Source: Rhizobiales bacterium UBA1912 (lineage in GTDB: Bacteria > Pseudomonadota > Alphaproteobacteria > Rhizobiales > Devosiaceae). Taken from it: a stretch of DNA of 64,000 bases. The notes under the pieces are model-generated. The model had not been told where the DNA came from. It saw only the letters and a list, made by a program, of their open reading frames with translations, and ran no database searches. Shown one piece after another: positions 42,674 through 51,902 of the stretch. The stretch covers positions 101,174 through 165,173 of the forward strand of contig DDGC01000004.1 of NCBI GenBank assembly GCA_002337455.1, in the 5' to 3' direction. A program made the translations under genes and the position numbers. Position 1 is the stretch's first letter. Each line of letters starts with the position of its first letter.

Positions 42674-43357
42674 ATGAATAAGCGCCGTTTGCTGGTTGTC
42701 GATGATGACACAGAATTGCGTGCCGCATTGGTAGGGCAGCTCGAACCTTATCGCGAGTTCGATATTGCCGAGGCAGGAACGGCTGCGGCCGCCCGCGAAA
42801 CGGCCAAGTCCGGTCATTTCGACCTTATGCTGCTTGATGTGGGCCTGCCGGACATGGATGGGCGCGAAGCGCTCAAGATCATGCGCAGCGACGGGTTCCG
42901 GTCGCCTGTCATCATGCTCACCGGTCAGGACAGTGAATCCGATGAAATCCGCGGTCTCGAGAGTGGGGCCAACGATTACGTGACCAAACCCTTCCGGTTT
43001 TCGGTGCTCCTGGCCCGCATGCGAGCCGCGTTGCGTCAGCACGACCAGAGCGAGGACGTCGTCTTTACGATCGGGCCCTACAGCTTCCAGCCAGCGGCCA
43101 AGACGCTGGAAAATGGCGATGGATCTAAAATCAGGCTGACCGACAAGGAAACTTCGATCCTGAAGTTCCTTTACCGGCAGGGCGCCAAGACAATTTCACG
43201 CGACGTCTTGCTCGCCGAGGTGTGGGGGTACAACAACCGGGTCACGACCCATACGCTGGAAACTCACATCTACCGTCTGCGCCAGAAGATCGAACGCGAC
43301 CCGTCAAATGCACGTCTCCTGGTCACCGAAGAAGGCGGGTACCGGCTGGTTCCCTGA
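42674..43357 (+). CDS. OmpR-family response regulator, CenR/OtpR-like
   Basis: 227 residues. Receiver domain with acidic pocket VVDDD (near residues 9-13), phosphoacceptor aspartate in LMLLDVGLPDMDG (near 54) and lysine in DYVTKPF; winged-helix output domain with RDVLLAEVWGYNNRVTTHTLETHIYRLRQKIE. GGGAG lies eight bases before the ATG at 42674. The combination with a cyclic-nucleotide-binding gene next door resembles Brucella otpR, which corresponds to the cell-envelope regulator CenR; this assignment is from recall. No histidine kinase is adjacent. Confidence 0.88.
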   Translation: MNKRRLLVVDDDTELRAALVGQLEPYREFDIAEAGTAAAARETAKSGHFDLMLLDVGLPDMDGREALKIMRSDGFRSPVIMLTGQDSESDEIRGLESGANDYVTKPFRFSVLLARMRAALRQHDQSEDVVFTIGPYSFQPAAKTLENGDGSKIRLTDKETSILKFLYRQGAKTISRDVLLAEVWGYNNRVTTHTLETHIYRLRQKIERDPSNARLLVTEEGGYRLVP

Positions 43358-43445
43358 TATCGTTGGCCCCAATTCGCTCTAAGTCTTTGCGCGCGCGGTA
43401 ATTTATGCCAATCATGGGCTCTTAACGCGCTGCCCGGGGGCATGA

Positions 43446-43898
43446 ATGGACGAAGCGGCGGCGGTGGCCGCATTCGCAGAGCTCGATATTTTTTCCAGCT
43501 TTTCCGACGAACAGCTGCGTCTTCTGGCGTTTGTGTGTGAAGAAATCTCCCTGGCGCCGGGCGAGGCGCTCTATGCTGCGGGAGACGCCGCCGATGGCGG
43601 CTATGTGCTCGTTTCCGGTGCTCTTGAGGCAACGCACTCGCCGGTCGAGGGCAGTCGGCGGTTTCGCATAGAACCCGTTGCGCTGGTGGGTGAACTCGGC
43701 CTTATGCTGACGCGCCCGCGCGGTGCTTCGGTGAGTGCAGTGCGGACCAGTGCGCTGCTTTTCGTGCCGCGGGGGCCGTTTCTGAAACTGTTGCGCAGTC
43801 ATCCCGAGCTTGCCGAAGATGTTGCAGCAACGCTGCGGGCCGAGCTTTCGCGCTATCTTGATTCGATAGCCCAGCTTGGCGAGCGGTTTTCAAACTAG
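43446..43898 (+). CDS. Cyclic-nucleotide-binding domain protein
   Basis: 150 residues, essentially one CAP-like beta-barrel domain: FSSFSDEQLRLLAFVCEEISLAPGEALYAAGDAADGGYVLVSGALE, then the phosphate-binding-cassette region VALVGELGLMLTRPRGASVSAVRTSALLFVPRGPFLKLL. The arginine of the canonical cassette is in the TRPRGASV stretch. No DNA-binding domain, so it is a single-domain effector rather than a Crp-type regulator. Lies 88 bases after the response regulator and probably shares its function. Confidence 0.88.
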   Translation: MDEAAAVAAFAELDIFSSFSDEQLRLLAFVCEEISLAPGEALYAAGDAADGGYVLVSGALEATHSPVEGSRRFRIEPVALVGELGLMLTRPRGASVSAVRTSALLFVPRGPFLKLLRSHPELAEDVAATLRAELSRYLDSIAQLGERFSN

Positions 43899-43900
43899 TT

Positions 43901-44701
43901 CTATTCGAATTCAACGATCACCGGTACGTGGTCGGAAGGTTTTTCGGACCAACCGCGGGCCGGGCGGAGGATGTGGGCCGCTCTTGCGTGGGCCGCGATA
44001 TCCCGCGTGGCCCAGATATGGTCGAGCCTGCGGCCGCGATCGGACATGTCCCAATCCTTGGCCCTGTAGCTCCACCAGGAATAGAGTTTTTCTTCGATCG
44101 GAATGTGCTGGCGGACCAGATCGACCCAGTTTCGTTTAGCCAGGAGGCGGTCGAGCGCCTCGGTTTCGATAGGGGTGTGGGAGACGACGCGCAAAAGCTG
44201 CTTGTGGCTCCAGACATCGTTTTCGTGCGGAGCCACGTTGAAATCGCCGCAAATGAGCTGGCGATCATCGAAGATCAGCTCGTCGAACCACTCTTCCATT
44301 TCGGCCAGAAAGTCGAGCTTATGGCGAAATTTCGGATTGATCTCCGGGTTCGGTTCATCACCCCCGGCCGGTACATAGAAATTGTGGACGGTCAGCGGTC
44401 CCTTGCCGAAATCGAGGCGCGCCGAAACGTGCCGGCAATCGGGAATGTCGCAAAATCCACGCGCCGTGATTTCATCGAGTGGATGTTTCGAAACGATGGC
44501 TACCCCGTGATAGCCCTTTTGCCCATGCACCGCCTGATGAGCGTAGCCAGCATCGGCCAGCGCCTTTTTCGGGAACTGATCGTTCATGCATTTGATCTCC
44601 TGCAGGCACAGGACATCGGGACTGTACTGGGACAGAAAATCGAGAACGATGGGCAGGCGCAGCCGCACCGAGTTGATGTTCCAGGTGGCAAGCGAAGGCA
44701 T
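43901..44701 (-). CDS. xth: Exodeoxyribonuclease III
   Basis: 266 residues. AP endonuclease/3' exonuclease of base-excision repair. LATWNINSVRLRL at residues 4-16, LCLQEIKCMNDQFP (catalytic Glu near 37), GYHGVAIVSK, LICGDFNVAPHENDVW, and the C-terminal GRRLDHIWAT and PSDHVPVIVEFE. Complete, convergent with the cyclic-nucleotide-binding gene. Confidence 0.95.
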   Translation of the reverse strand: MPSLATWNINSVRLRLPIVLDFLSQYSPDVLCLQEIKCMNDQFPKKALADAGYAHQAVHGQKGYHGVAIVSKHPLDEITARGFCDIPDCRHVSARLDFGKGPLTVHNFYVPAGGDEPNPEINPKFRHKLDFLAEMEEWFDELIFDDRQLICGDFNVAPHENDVWSHKQLLRVVSHTPIETEALDRLLAKRNWVDLVRQHIPIEEKLYSWWSYRAKDWDMSDRGRRLDHIWATRDIAAHARAAHILRPARGWSEKPSDHVPVIVEFE

Positions 44702-44784
44702 GAAGGGCTCGGAGGTGGATAAACGATCGAGCCCTTATGGCCGTCCGGCTCGTCGCGGTAAAGCCCCGGACCTTCCTGCTCGCA

Positions 44785-45417
44785 TCAGTTCTGGGCGTTG
44801 ACCGACCGGTATGTGGGATCGATGCGGAAATACTGATCTGGAATATCGATGCCTTTTTCGGTCTCGGAGATCGAAAAGGTTGTCTCGACGCCCGATGGCT
44901 CGATGAGGCTCCACTGCACAAGATCGAGCGTTTCGCGGTTGAAGATCAGCGAAACCTGCACGGTGCCGATGGGGCTTTCGTCAACGATCATTACCGAGAC
45001 ATGGGTTTCAGACAGGATGACGTCGGACAGATTGGAATTGATCAGGCTGACCTCGTCGCCGAGAAACTGGCGCAGCGGCACGTTGTCCTGCGGGTAGGCG
45101 TATTGGGTGCGTTCCTGGCGGTCGATCACATAAAACCCGCGGCCCTGGGATATGATTTCTTCCCGGCTCGGCGGGGCATAGCGAAAGCGGACCATATCCG
45201 GACGTTTGAGCCAGAACGTGCCCTCGATCTGTCCGCCCTGGCTGTCGATCTGGACAAAGCGTCCCGCCATAGTGCGGATTTCGGTGTTGTGGGCCGAAAT
45301 TTCCTGAAGGAGAAATTCTTCGTCCGGGGTCAGCACTCGGGATTGGGCGTTGACCGGCATGGCCAAGGCAAGCGCGCAAATGCCCGCTGTCAAAATTGCG
45401 GCGGCGAGGCGAATCAT
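44785..45417 (-). CDS. LolA-family outer-membrane lipoprotein carrier protein
   Basis: 210 residues. Signal peptide IRLAAAILTAGICALALAMPVNA, then a LolA-like half-barrel: NTEIRTMAGRFVQIDSQGGQIEGTFWLKRPDMVRFRYAPPSREEIISQGRGFYVIDRQERTQ. The KRPDMVRFRY and GRGFYVID motifs are the LolA signature. The real start is the ATG at 45417. It precedes xth and follows ftsK on the minus strand, a common alphaproteobacterial order (ftsK-lolA-xth). Confidence 0.9.
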   Translation of the reverse strand: MIRLAAAILTAGICALALAMPVNAQSRVLTPDEEFLLQEISAHNTEIRTMAGRFVQIDSQGGQIEGTFWLKRPDMVRFRYAPPSREEIISQGRGFYVIDRQERTQYAYPQDNVPLRQFLGDEVSLINSNLSDVILSETHVSVMIVDESPIGTVQVSLIFNRETLDLVQWSLIEPSGVETTFSISETEKGIDIPDQYFRIDPTYRSVNAQN

Positions 45418-45549
45418 TTCCAGGACTCCGTTTCGGTACAAGCAGGGCTGCCCCTTGGACTGTCGAGGTAAATGCAAATTGCGGCAAGAGCGCGAAACCG
45501 GACGGCCCGGCGGTAAACTCATCGTGTGGCAGGGAGGTTCCTGACCCGA

Positions 45550-48147
45550 TCAATATCCGTCGGCGTTGTCGCCGATCAGCACTTCACGTTTGCCCGCGTG
45601 GTTGGCCGGGGAAATGATGCCTTCCTGCTCCATCCGCTCGATCAGTGTCGCGGCCTTGTTGTAGCCCACCGAAAGCCGGCGTTGGATGTAGGATGTCGAA
45701 GCTTTTTTGTCGGACAGAACGATGTTTACGGCCTTGTCGTAGAGCTCGTCGCCCGATCCGCCGAAGCCGCCGTCATCGTCGAAACTGCCTTGGCCGTCAT
45801 CGTCTTCGGCGGTGATCGATTCGAGATATTCGGGCGTGCCCTGGCTCTTGAGATGGGCGACGATGTCTTCGACCTCGTTGTCGGCCACAAACGCGCCGTG
45901 GAGGCGCTTAATGCGCCCGCCACCGGCCATATAGAGCATGTCACCATTGCCCAGCAGCTGTTCGGCGCCCTGTTCACCCAGAATGGTGCGCGAATCGATC
46001 TTGGAGGTCACCTGGAACGAGACGCGGGTGGGGAAGTTGGCTTTGATCGTGCCGGTGATGACGTCGACCGAGGGGCGCTGCGTGGCCATGATGATGTGGA
46101 TGCCCGCGGCGCGAGCCATCTGGGCCAGCCGCTGGATAGTGCCTTCGATGTCCTTGCCCGCCACCATCATCAGATCGGCCATTTCGTCGACAATGACCAC
46201 GATGAAGGGGAGCGGTTCGAGATCGAACTCCTCGCTCTCGAAAATCGCTTCGCCGGTTTCACGATCAAAGCCGGTCTGAACGGTGCGCGTGAGGACTTCA
46301 CCCTTCGCAGCCGATTCGGCGACGCGGGCATTGAAGCCGTCGATGTTGCGCACACCGATCTTGCTCATCTTTTTATAGCGGTCCTCCATCTCGCGGACGG
46401 CCCATTTGAGGGCGACCACCGCCTTGGCGGGGTCGGTCACGACCGGTGTCAGGAGGTGTGGAATGCCGTCATAGACGGACAGTTCGAGCATCTTGGGGTC
46501 TATCATGATGAGTCGGCACTGCTCGGGGCTCATCTTGTAGAGCAGGGAGAGGATCATCGTGTTGATCCCCACCGACTTCCCCGAACCTGTGGTACCGGCA
46601 ATCAGCAGATGCGGCATGCGGGCCAGATCGACGATGATCGGTTCGCCGCCGATGGTTTTGCCCAGACAGATCGGAAGCTTGGCCTTGGCCTTGTCGAAAT
46701 CGTTGGAGGCCAGAAGCTCGCGCAGGAACACGGTTTCGCGGGTCTTGTTGGGCAACTCGATCCCGATGGCGTTGCGGCCGGGAACGACAGCAACGCGGGC
46801 CGAGATGGCGCTCATGGAACGCGCGATGTCGTCGGCCAGCGAGATGACGCGGCTCGATTTTATGCCGGGCGCAGGTTCGAGTTCATACAGCGTTACGACG
46901 GGTCCGGGCCGCACATTGATGATGTCACCCTTGACGCCGAAATCCTCGAGCACGCCCTCGAGGCGCTTGGCATTCGCCTCGAGCGCTTCGGGATTGTGTT
47001 CGGGAGAGAGCTGGGTGTTGCTGGGCGCGGCAAGGAGCTCAAGCGGCGGCAGTTCGAACCCGTCAGTGGGCAGGAACGAGGCTTGGGCTTCGCGTACCTG
47101 ACGCGGGGATGGCGCAGGGCGCGGCGCGGGCGCGGCAACCCGTGCGCGGCCGGATGGCTGTTCGACAATCATGCGGGCAATGTCATCAGCTTCGCGACGC
47201 GGCGACGCCTGAGACGCATAGTCGTCGTCATAGTCTTCATAGGCGCCTTCGTTCCAATCACGTTGGGGTTCGGGCTCCGATGGATGGCGATCGAACTCTA
47301 TGGACCTGTCGAGCTGAGGTTCGAAATCATTGTTCTGCCAGTTGCGGGCCGGCATCTGGTCGTCGGACGGCTTGCGGCGGAAAACTCGTTTTGCAGCGGC
47401 TCGCGCACCATAAAAACTGTGGGCGACAAAGCCGATTGCCACATCGAAAAACCCACTGGAATCGGGAGTATCGTCGACCTCCGGCTCAGGTTCGGCAGCT
47501 TTCTTGCGGCGGGCGTTGGTCTTGGCAGGGACCGGCAGGTCGCTCTCAAATGCCGGTCGCGACCGTGCGGAAAGCCAAACCAGCCCCAACGCGGGAGCGC
47601 CCAGCAGGACAGCGTAAAGAATGGCCCCCCAACCCTGCGGCGCGTCGCCGGCAAGTGTGGTGAACAGATTCGTAAATCCGGTCCCTACAAAGCCCCCCAG
47701 GCCAAGCGGCAGGGGCCAGCTTTCCGGGGATGGAAAGCAGGCGAACATACCCGTTGCCAAGATCGTACCGAGCAGCCAGCCCGTCAGGCGCAGCCCGAGA
47801 TAGGAGGGGACGACACGGCGGATCATCGACCACGACCACACCAGCGGCGGTAACAAAAGCAGCGGGGCGCCAAGCCCAAGAAGCTGAAAGCCAATATCGG
47901 CGATGGCAGCGCCAGGAAAGCTCAGCCAATTTTCGACAGGCTTGTCGGTGGCATAGGAAAAGGAGGGGTCATCTACCGACCAGGACGCGAGGGCCACAAG
48001 CCCCAGTGCACAGACCAGAGCGACGGCGATGCCGATGATTCGCACGGGAATGGTGATCGAAAGCACCGGGGTTGAGCGGTGGCTGTCGTCCAGATGCGGT
48101 GAAGGGTGCAGGGTCATCGAGCGGCCGGTCGGTTTACGCAATACCAT
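45550..48147 (-). CDS. ftsK: DNA translocase FtsK
   Basis: 865 residues. Hexameric motor that pumps DNA at the septum. Four hydrophobic N-terminal helices within residues 30-190, a low-complexity proline-rich linker near 200-360, the motor domain with Walker A IAGTTGSGKSVGINTMIL near 515 and Walker B FIVVIVDEMADLMMVAGKD, and the gamma domain YDKAVNIVLSDKKASTSYIQRRLSVGYNKAATLIERMEQEG at the C-terminus that reads KOPS. Start could be 48147 or the ATG at 48117. Confidence 0.95.
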   Translation of the reverse strand: MVLRKPTGRSMTLHPSPHLDDSHRSTPVLSITIPVRIIGIAVALVCALGLVALASWSVDDPSFSYATDKPVENWLSFPGAAIADIGFQLLGLGAPLLLLPPLVWSWSMIRRVVPSYLGLRLTGWLLGTILATGMFACFPSPESWPLPLGLGGFVGTGFTNLFTTLAGDAPQGWGAILYAVLLGAPALGLVWLSARSRPAFESDLPVPAKTNARRKKAAEPEPEVDDTPDSSGFFDVAIGFVAHSFYGARAAAKRVFRRKPSDDQMPARNWQNNDFEPQLDRSIEFDRHPSEPEPQRDWNEGAYEDYDDDYASQASPRREADDIARMIVEQPSGRARVAAPAPRPAPSPRQVREAQASFLPTDGFELPPLELLAAPSNTQLSPEHNPEALEANAKRLEGVLEDFGVKGDIINVRPGPVVTLYELEPAPGIKSSRVISLADDIARSMSAISARVAVVPGRNAIGIELPNKTRETVFLRELLASNDFDKAKAKLPICLGKTIGGEPIIVDLARMPHLLIAGTTGSGKSVGINTMILSLLYKMSPEQCRLIMIDPKMLELSVYDGIPHLLTPVVTDPAKAVVALKWAVREMEDRYKKMSKIGVRNIDGFNARVAESAAKGEVLTRTVQTGFDRETGEAIFESEEFDLEPLPFIVVIVDEMADLMMVAGKDIEGTIQRLAQMARAAGIHIIMATQRPSVDVITGTIKANFPTRVSFQVTSKIDSRTILGEQGAEQLLGNGDMLYMAGGGRIKRLHGAFVADNEVEDIVAHLKSQGTPEYLESITAEDDDGQGSFDDDGGFGGSGDELYDKAVNIVLSDKKASTSYIQRRLSVGYNKAATLIERMEQEGIISPANHAGKREVLIGDNADGY

Positions 48148-48210
48148 TTGGCGACAACCCTAGTCGTGCATGGTTAACCTTGGATTAGCGTGTCGCGGTA
48201 ATTTGCCACC

Positions 48211-48240
48211 AAAAGAAAGCCCCGCCTGTGAGGGCGGGGC
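48211..48240 (-). terminator. Rho-independent terminator downstream of amtB
   Basis: On the minus strand GCCCCGCC / GGCGGGGC stem with a short loop, followed by TTTCTTTT. Placed after the structured 3' untranslated region of amtB and before ftsK. Confidence 0.8.
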
Positions 48241-48260
48241 CGGGAGAAGCTGAGGAGGGG

Positions 48261-48328
48261 ATGCAGCCCATATCGTTTGCGAGTGGGAAGGCCTCTTTGA
48301 TGTGGGTCAAGAGGGATATGGGCTGCAT
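48261..48328 (-). repeat. Long inverted repeat in the amtB 3' untranslated region
   Basis: Perfect 14-base arms ATGCAGCCCATATC (48261-48274) and GATATGGGCTGCAT (48315-48328) enclose 40 bases, which contain a second stem CCTCTTTGA / TCAAGAGG (48292-48300 with 48307-48314) stacked against the right arm. It lies 57 bases beyond the amtB stop, upstream of the terminator. Confidence 0.75.
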
Positions 48329-48384
48329 GCCGTCTTCAGCGGCAAGGACAAGGCCCGGGCTGTCGCCCGGACCTTGAGATCGGA

Positions 48385-49758
48385 TTACCGGAACTCGGGA
48401 TAAGCTTCGACGCCGACTTCGGCCTTGTCGAGGCCAAGGGCTTCGTCATCTTCAGTGGGCCGCAGGCCCATGGTGACCTTGAGAACCAGCCAAACGACAA
48501 AGCTGGCCACGAAGGTGAAGATACCCACAACGACAATCGAGAGAAGCTGGACGCCAAGGTTTGCATCACCGTTCGAGAAGATAACGGCGATAGTGCCCCA
48601 GATGCCGGCCAGAAGGTGGACCGGAATGGCGCCGACAACGTCGTCGATCTTGAGCCTGTCGAGCAGCGGAACAGCAAAGACCACGATGACGCCACCGACA
48701 GCACCGATCAGCGTGGCAGTGCCCAGACCCGGGGTCAGCGGTTCGGCGGTCACCGAAACCAGACCGGCAAGTGCGCCGTTCAGCACGAAGGTCAGATCGA
48801 CCTTCTTGTAGATGATTGCCGTGAGCGCCAGGGCGGCAATGGCACCACCGGCAGCGCCAGCATTGGTGTTTGCCATGATCCGGCCCACGTCAGCCACGTC
48901 ACCGACCGAGCCCATCGCAAGCTGGGATGCGCCGTTGAACCCGAACCACCCCATCCAGAGGATGAATGTGCCAAGCGCTGCAAGCGGCATGGAGGAGCCG
49001 GGCATTGCGTTGACTGTGCCGTCGGCGTTGTACTTGCCGACGCGAGCGCCGAGCAGGATGGCACCGGCCAGAGCGGCCCAGCCGCCGACCGAGTGAACGA
49101 CTGTCGAGCCGGCAAAGTCGAGGAAGCCCATGGCGTCGAGGAAACCGCCGCCCCATTTCCAGGAGGCCTGGATCGGGTAGATCAGCGCCGTCAGGACGAC
49201 GGTGAAGATCAGGAAGGGCAGGATCTTGATGCGTTCAGCCAGCGTGCCCGAAACGATCGATGCGGTGGTGGCGCAGAACATGACCTGGAAGAAGAAATCC
49301 GAGCTGGTTGCTGCATAGCCGAAATCATCGGCGTCATCGGCCGTGATGCCGACGGCCTCGAGAATACCGATGCCGAACGCGCCCAGATAGCCGCCGGTAT
49401 CATCGGAGCCGATGGTCCAGTTGCCGAGCGGATACATCAGGTTGTAGCCGATGAGATAGTAAAAGATCGCAGCGATCGAAAAGAGCGAAATGTTCTTCAA
49501 AAGCTGCATCGATACGTTCTTGGTGCGCACCAGACCGGCTTCGAGCATGGCGAAGCCTGCAGCCATCCACATCACCAGCACGCCACCGAAGATCATCAGG
49601 AACGAGTTGAGAATAAACACAACGTCGGCGGAAACGCCCTCGGACAGGCTTTCAACCACTTCCTCGGCCACCTCGGCATCCTGCCCCAGCGCGGGCAGTG
49701 CTATGAGCAGGGAGGCTAGCGCCGCCGTACCCAGCAATTTGCTTGTCTTGAAATTCAT
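48385..49758 (-). CDS. amtB: Ammonium transporter AmtB
   Basis: 457 residues. Signal peptide NFKTSKLLGTAALASLLIALPALG followed by eleven membrane helices. Conserved GFAMLEAGLVRTKN, the DFAGSTVVHSVGGWAALAGA block with the first pore histidine, and VHLLAGIWGTIAV with the second are present. Conducts ammonia and is gated by GlnK. Follows glnK by 32 bases on the minus strand under a likely sigma-54 promoter. Confidence 0.96.
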   Translation of the reverse strand: MNFKTSKLLGTAALASLLIALPALGQDAEVAEEVVESLSEGVSADVVFILNSFLMIFGGVLVMWMAAGFAMLEAGLVRTKNVSMQLLKNISLFSIAAIFYYLIGYNLMYPLGNWTIGSDDTGGYLGAFGIGILEAVGITADDADDFGYAATSSDFFFQVMFCATTASIVSGTLAERIKILPFLIFTVVLTALIYPIQASWKWGGGFLDAMGFLDFAGSTVVHSVGGWAALAGAILLGARVGKYNADGTVNAMPGSSMPLAALGTFILWMGWFGFNGASQLAMGSVGDVADVGRIMANTNAGAAGGAIAALALTAIIYKKVDLTFVLNGALAGLVSVTAEPLTPGLGTATLIGAVGGVIVVFAVPLLDRLKIDDVVGAIPVHLLAGIWGTIAVIFSNGDANLGVQLLSIVVVGIFTFVASFVVWLVLKVTMGLRPTEDDEALGLDKAEVGVEAYPEFR

Positions 49759-49790
49759 GATTGTCCTTCTCCTAGTTGGACGCCAGGCAC

Positions 49791-50129
49791 TTAGAGAGCT
49801 TCCGTTCCGGTTTCGCCGGTACGGATGCGGATGGCCTGTTCGAGATCGAGAACGAAAATCTTGCCGTCGCCGATGCGGCCCGTCTGGGCTGCGTCCTTGA
49901 TGGCGCTGGCAACCGCGTCGATCTGAGCGGCGTCAACGGCGATCTCAACCTTGAGCTTGGGGAGGAAGTGAACGGCGTATTCAGTACCGCGGTAGATCTC
50001 GGAGTGACCCTTTTGACGTCCGTACCCCTTGACCTCTGTTACGGTCATGCCGTGCACATCGAGCGAATTGAGGGCCTGACGGACCTCTTCGAGCCGCGAT
50101 GGCTTTATGATGGCGATTAGCAGTTTCAT
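49791..50129 (-). CDS. glnK: Nitrogen regulatory protein P-II (GlnK)
   Basis: 112 residues. PII trimer that senses 2-oxoglutarate/ATP and nitrogen. MKLLIAIIKPSRLEEVRQAL start, T-loop YGRQKGHSEIYRGTEY with uridylylated Tyr51, B-loop TGRIGDGKIFV. It sits directly upstream of amtB, hence GlnK rather than GlnB. The ATG at 50129 gives the canonical N-terminus. Confidence 0.96.
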   Translation of the reverse strand: MKLLIAIIKPSRLEEVRQALNSLDVHGMTVTEVKGYGRQKGHSEIYRGTEYAVHFLPKLKVEIAVDAAQIDAVASAIKDAAQTGRIGDGKIFVLDLEQAIRIRTGETGTEAL

Positions 50130-50174
50130 GGGTGCTCCTTTCCGAATTCCGCACCTGACACGGGACACAAGGAC

Positions 50175-50190
50175 TCAAAAGCCGTGCCAA
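50175..50190 (-). promoter_or_regulatory. Sigma-54 (RpoN)-type promoter of glnK-amtB
   Basis: On the minus strand TTGGCACGGCTTTTGA: GG (-24) and G of the -12 element are separated by ten bases as required, matching TTGGCACG-N4-TTGC except for one base at the -12 GC (GA here). Transcription would start about 35 bases before the glnK ATG, consistent with nitrogen control. Confidence 0.65.
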
Positions 50191-50421
50191 CCGGAAATAT
50201 TTCGGAATAGTGCTTTGATATAAAACGATTTTCTCTGAACCTCACGGTGCTGCCAAATTCCAGACACAATTGAGTATGCCTAAAAAATAGGCGACTTTTG
50301 GCGCAGCCTTTAACGAATGGTGAATTTAGAAGCACATATGCGCGCGATGGCGTGCGGCAATACTCTTCTTGCGTCGCACGCCCTGCAGACGCATGTTTGG
50401 CGGGCAACCACCCGGAGGGCA

Positions 50422-51648
50422 ATGATGGCGAAGACTGGCCAGGCTCAATTTTTTGATGTGCTGATTGTGGGCGGCGGGCCGGTGGGCCTTTCGCTCGCCA
50501 TCGCGCTGGCCCGCTTTGTCCCGGGCATGACAGTGGGTCTGCTCGACCGGCGTCAGCTTGCCGTGCCCAAAGACTCCCGGGCCTCAGCGATTGCCGCTGG
50601 TGTGCGGCATCTGTTCGAGGCCATTGGGGTCTGGGACAGCATGGCCGAGGCGGCCAACCCGATTGCGGAGATGAAGATCACCGATTCGGGGAGCGGTGAT
50701 ATCAGCCGCCCGGTATTTCTCGATTTTTTCGGTCCCCGAAGCCCGAGCGAGCCGTTTGCCCACATGGTGCCCAATACGGCCAGTGCGGCCAGCCTGATTG
50801 CGGCAGCCCCGGACCTCGTAACCATAGTCGAGCCGGGCGCTGTTTCAACTTTCAGCGCGGGGCCCGCACGTGGCGAAATTACACTTGAGGATGGACGTAG
50901 CCTGTCAGCGGGGCTGATCGTGGCGGCTGACGGTGGCAGGTCCATGCTGCGGGGGCTGGCCGGTATCAAGACGTTCTCGCATGATTATCGCCAGTCAGGG
51001 CTGGTGACGACAATAGCCCATGCCCAGCCGCACAATGACGTAGCCTATGAGCATTTTCGGCCGGCCGGTCCCTTCGCATCGCTGCCTTTGACTGGCAATC
51101 GCTCCTCGCTGGTGTGGACCGAAAAGCCCGAAACGGCCCAGGCTCTTGTCGCCATGTCCCCTGAAGATCTCGCGCAGCGCATTGAGGCTGCCATGGGTTC
51201 GGTGCTGGGGTCAGTGGAGATCGTTGAAACGGTTCAGAGTTTCCCCCTGAGCCTCGTCCTTGCCCATCGGCTCGCCGCGCCACGGCTCGCCTTGGTGGGC
51301 GATGCGGCGCATGTGATCCATCCCCTTGCCGGGCAAGGGCTCAATCTGGGTCTGCGCGACGTCGCCGTCCTCGCCGAGGTTCTCGTCCATGCCGTAAGGC
51401 TGGGCGAAGACGTCGGCTCAATGGCTGTGCTTGAGCGCTACGAGCGGCGGCGGCGTGCCGATACGGCGCTGATGGCGCTGGCAACCGACGGGCTCAACCG
51501 GTTGTTCTCCAACGATGCTGCGCCGGTTCGGGCCGTGCGTGATTTCGGTCTCTCGCTTGTCGACCGCATCGACCCGCTCAAGGACGTCTTCATGACCCAG
51601 GCGGCCGGTGCGTCGGGCGCCAAGCTGCTCAGGGGCATCGCGCTCTAG
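50422..51648 (+). CDS. UbiH/UbiF/VisC-type FAD-dependent hydroxylase
   Basis: About 408 residues. FAD monooxygenase of ubiquinone ring modification. N-terminal FDVLIVGGGPVGLSLAIALAR with GxGxxG loop, LDRR second strand, DG motif ADGGRSMLRGLAGI, and C-terminal LALVGDAAHVIHPLAGQGLNLGLRDVAVLAEVL (GDAAH..P). Which ring position it hydroxylates cannot be told. Two adjacent ATGs (50422, 50425) follow CCGGAGGG. Frame openings further upstream are not used. Confidence 0.9.
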   Translation: MMAKTGQAQFFDVLIVGGGPVGLSLAIALARFVPGMTVGLLDRRQLAVPKDSRASAIAAGVRHLFEAIGVWDSMAEAANPIAEMKITDSGSGDISRPVFLDFFGPRSPSEPFAHMVPNTASAASLIAAAPDLVTIVEPGAVSTFSAGPARGEITLEDGRSLSAGLIVAADGGRSMLRGLAGIKTFSHDYRQSGLVTTIAHAQPHNDVAYEHFRPAGPFASLPLTGNRSSLVWTEKPETAQALVAMSPEDLAQRIEAAMGSVLGSVEIVETVQSFPLSLVLAHRLAAPRLALVGDAAHVIHPLAGQGLNLGLRDVAVLAEVLVHAVRLGEDVGSMAVLERYERRRRADTALMALATDGLNRLFSNDAAPVRAVRDFGLSLVDRIDPLKDVFMTQAAGASGAKLLRGIAL

Positions 51649-51902
51649 ATATCGGAGGCGGGCCGGGTACGCAGGGCCTCGGCTTCTTCCTCGTCGATCC
51701 GGCGCGCCGCGTCGATGACCAGCAGGGGAACACCCTTGCGGATGGGAAAAGCGTAGCGGGCGACAATGGAAATCAGCTCGGTGCCGTCAGCTGACAGGGT
51801 CAGCCGTGTCTTGGTGACCGGGCATACGAGCATTTCGATGGTGCGCGGATCGAGCCTGTAGCGCGGATTGTCCTCCGGTGGAGGGGCGTCCGAGGACGTC
51901 AT
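51645..51902 (-). CDS. Trm112 family protein
   Basis: 85 residues. Small zinc-ribbon-like protein; DPRTIEMLVCPVTKTRLTL and ARYAFPIRKGVPLLVIDAAR match the Trm112/YcaR family. Only one cysteine is left of the usual zinc set (VCPVTK), as in many bacterial members. Role possibly as methyltransferase partner. Overlaps the upstream Lon-domain gene by four bases. Confidence 0.85.
   Translation of the reverse strand: MTSSDAPPPEDNPRYRLDPRTIEMLVCPVTKTRLTLSADGTELISIVARYAFPIRKGVPLLVIDAARRIDEEEAEALRTRPASDI

Noticed and set aside
45526..47853. Very long open frame antisense to ftsK (about 775 codons)
   Set aside because: Shadow of ftsK codon bias; low-complexity His/Arg/Asp-rich translation.
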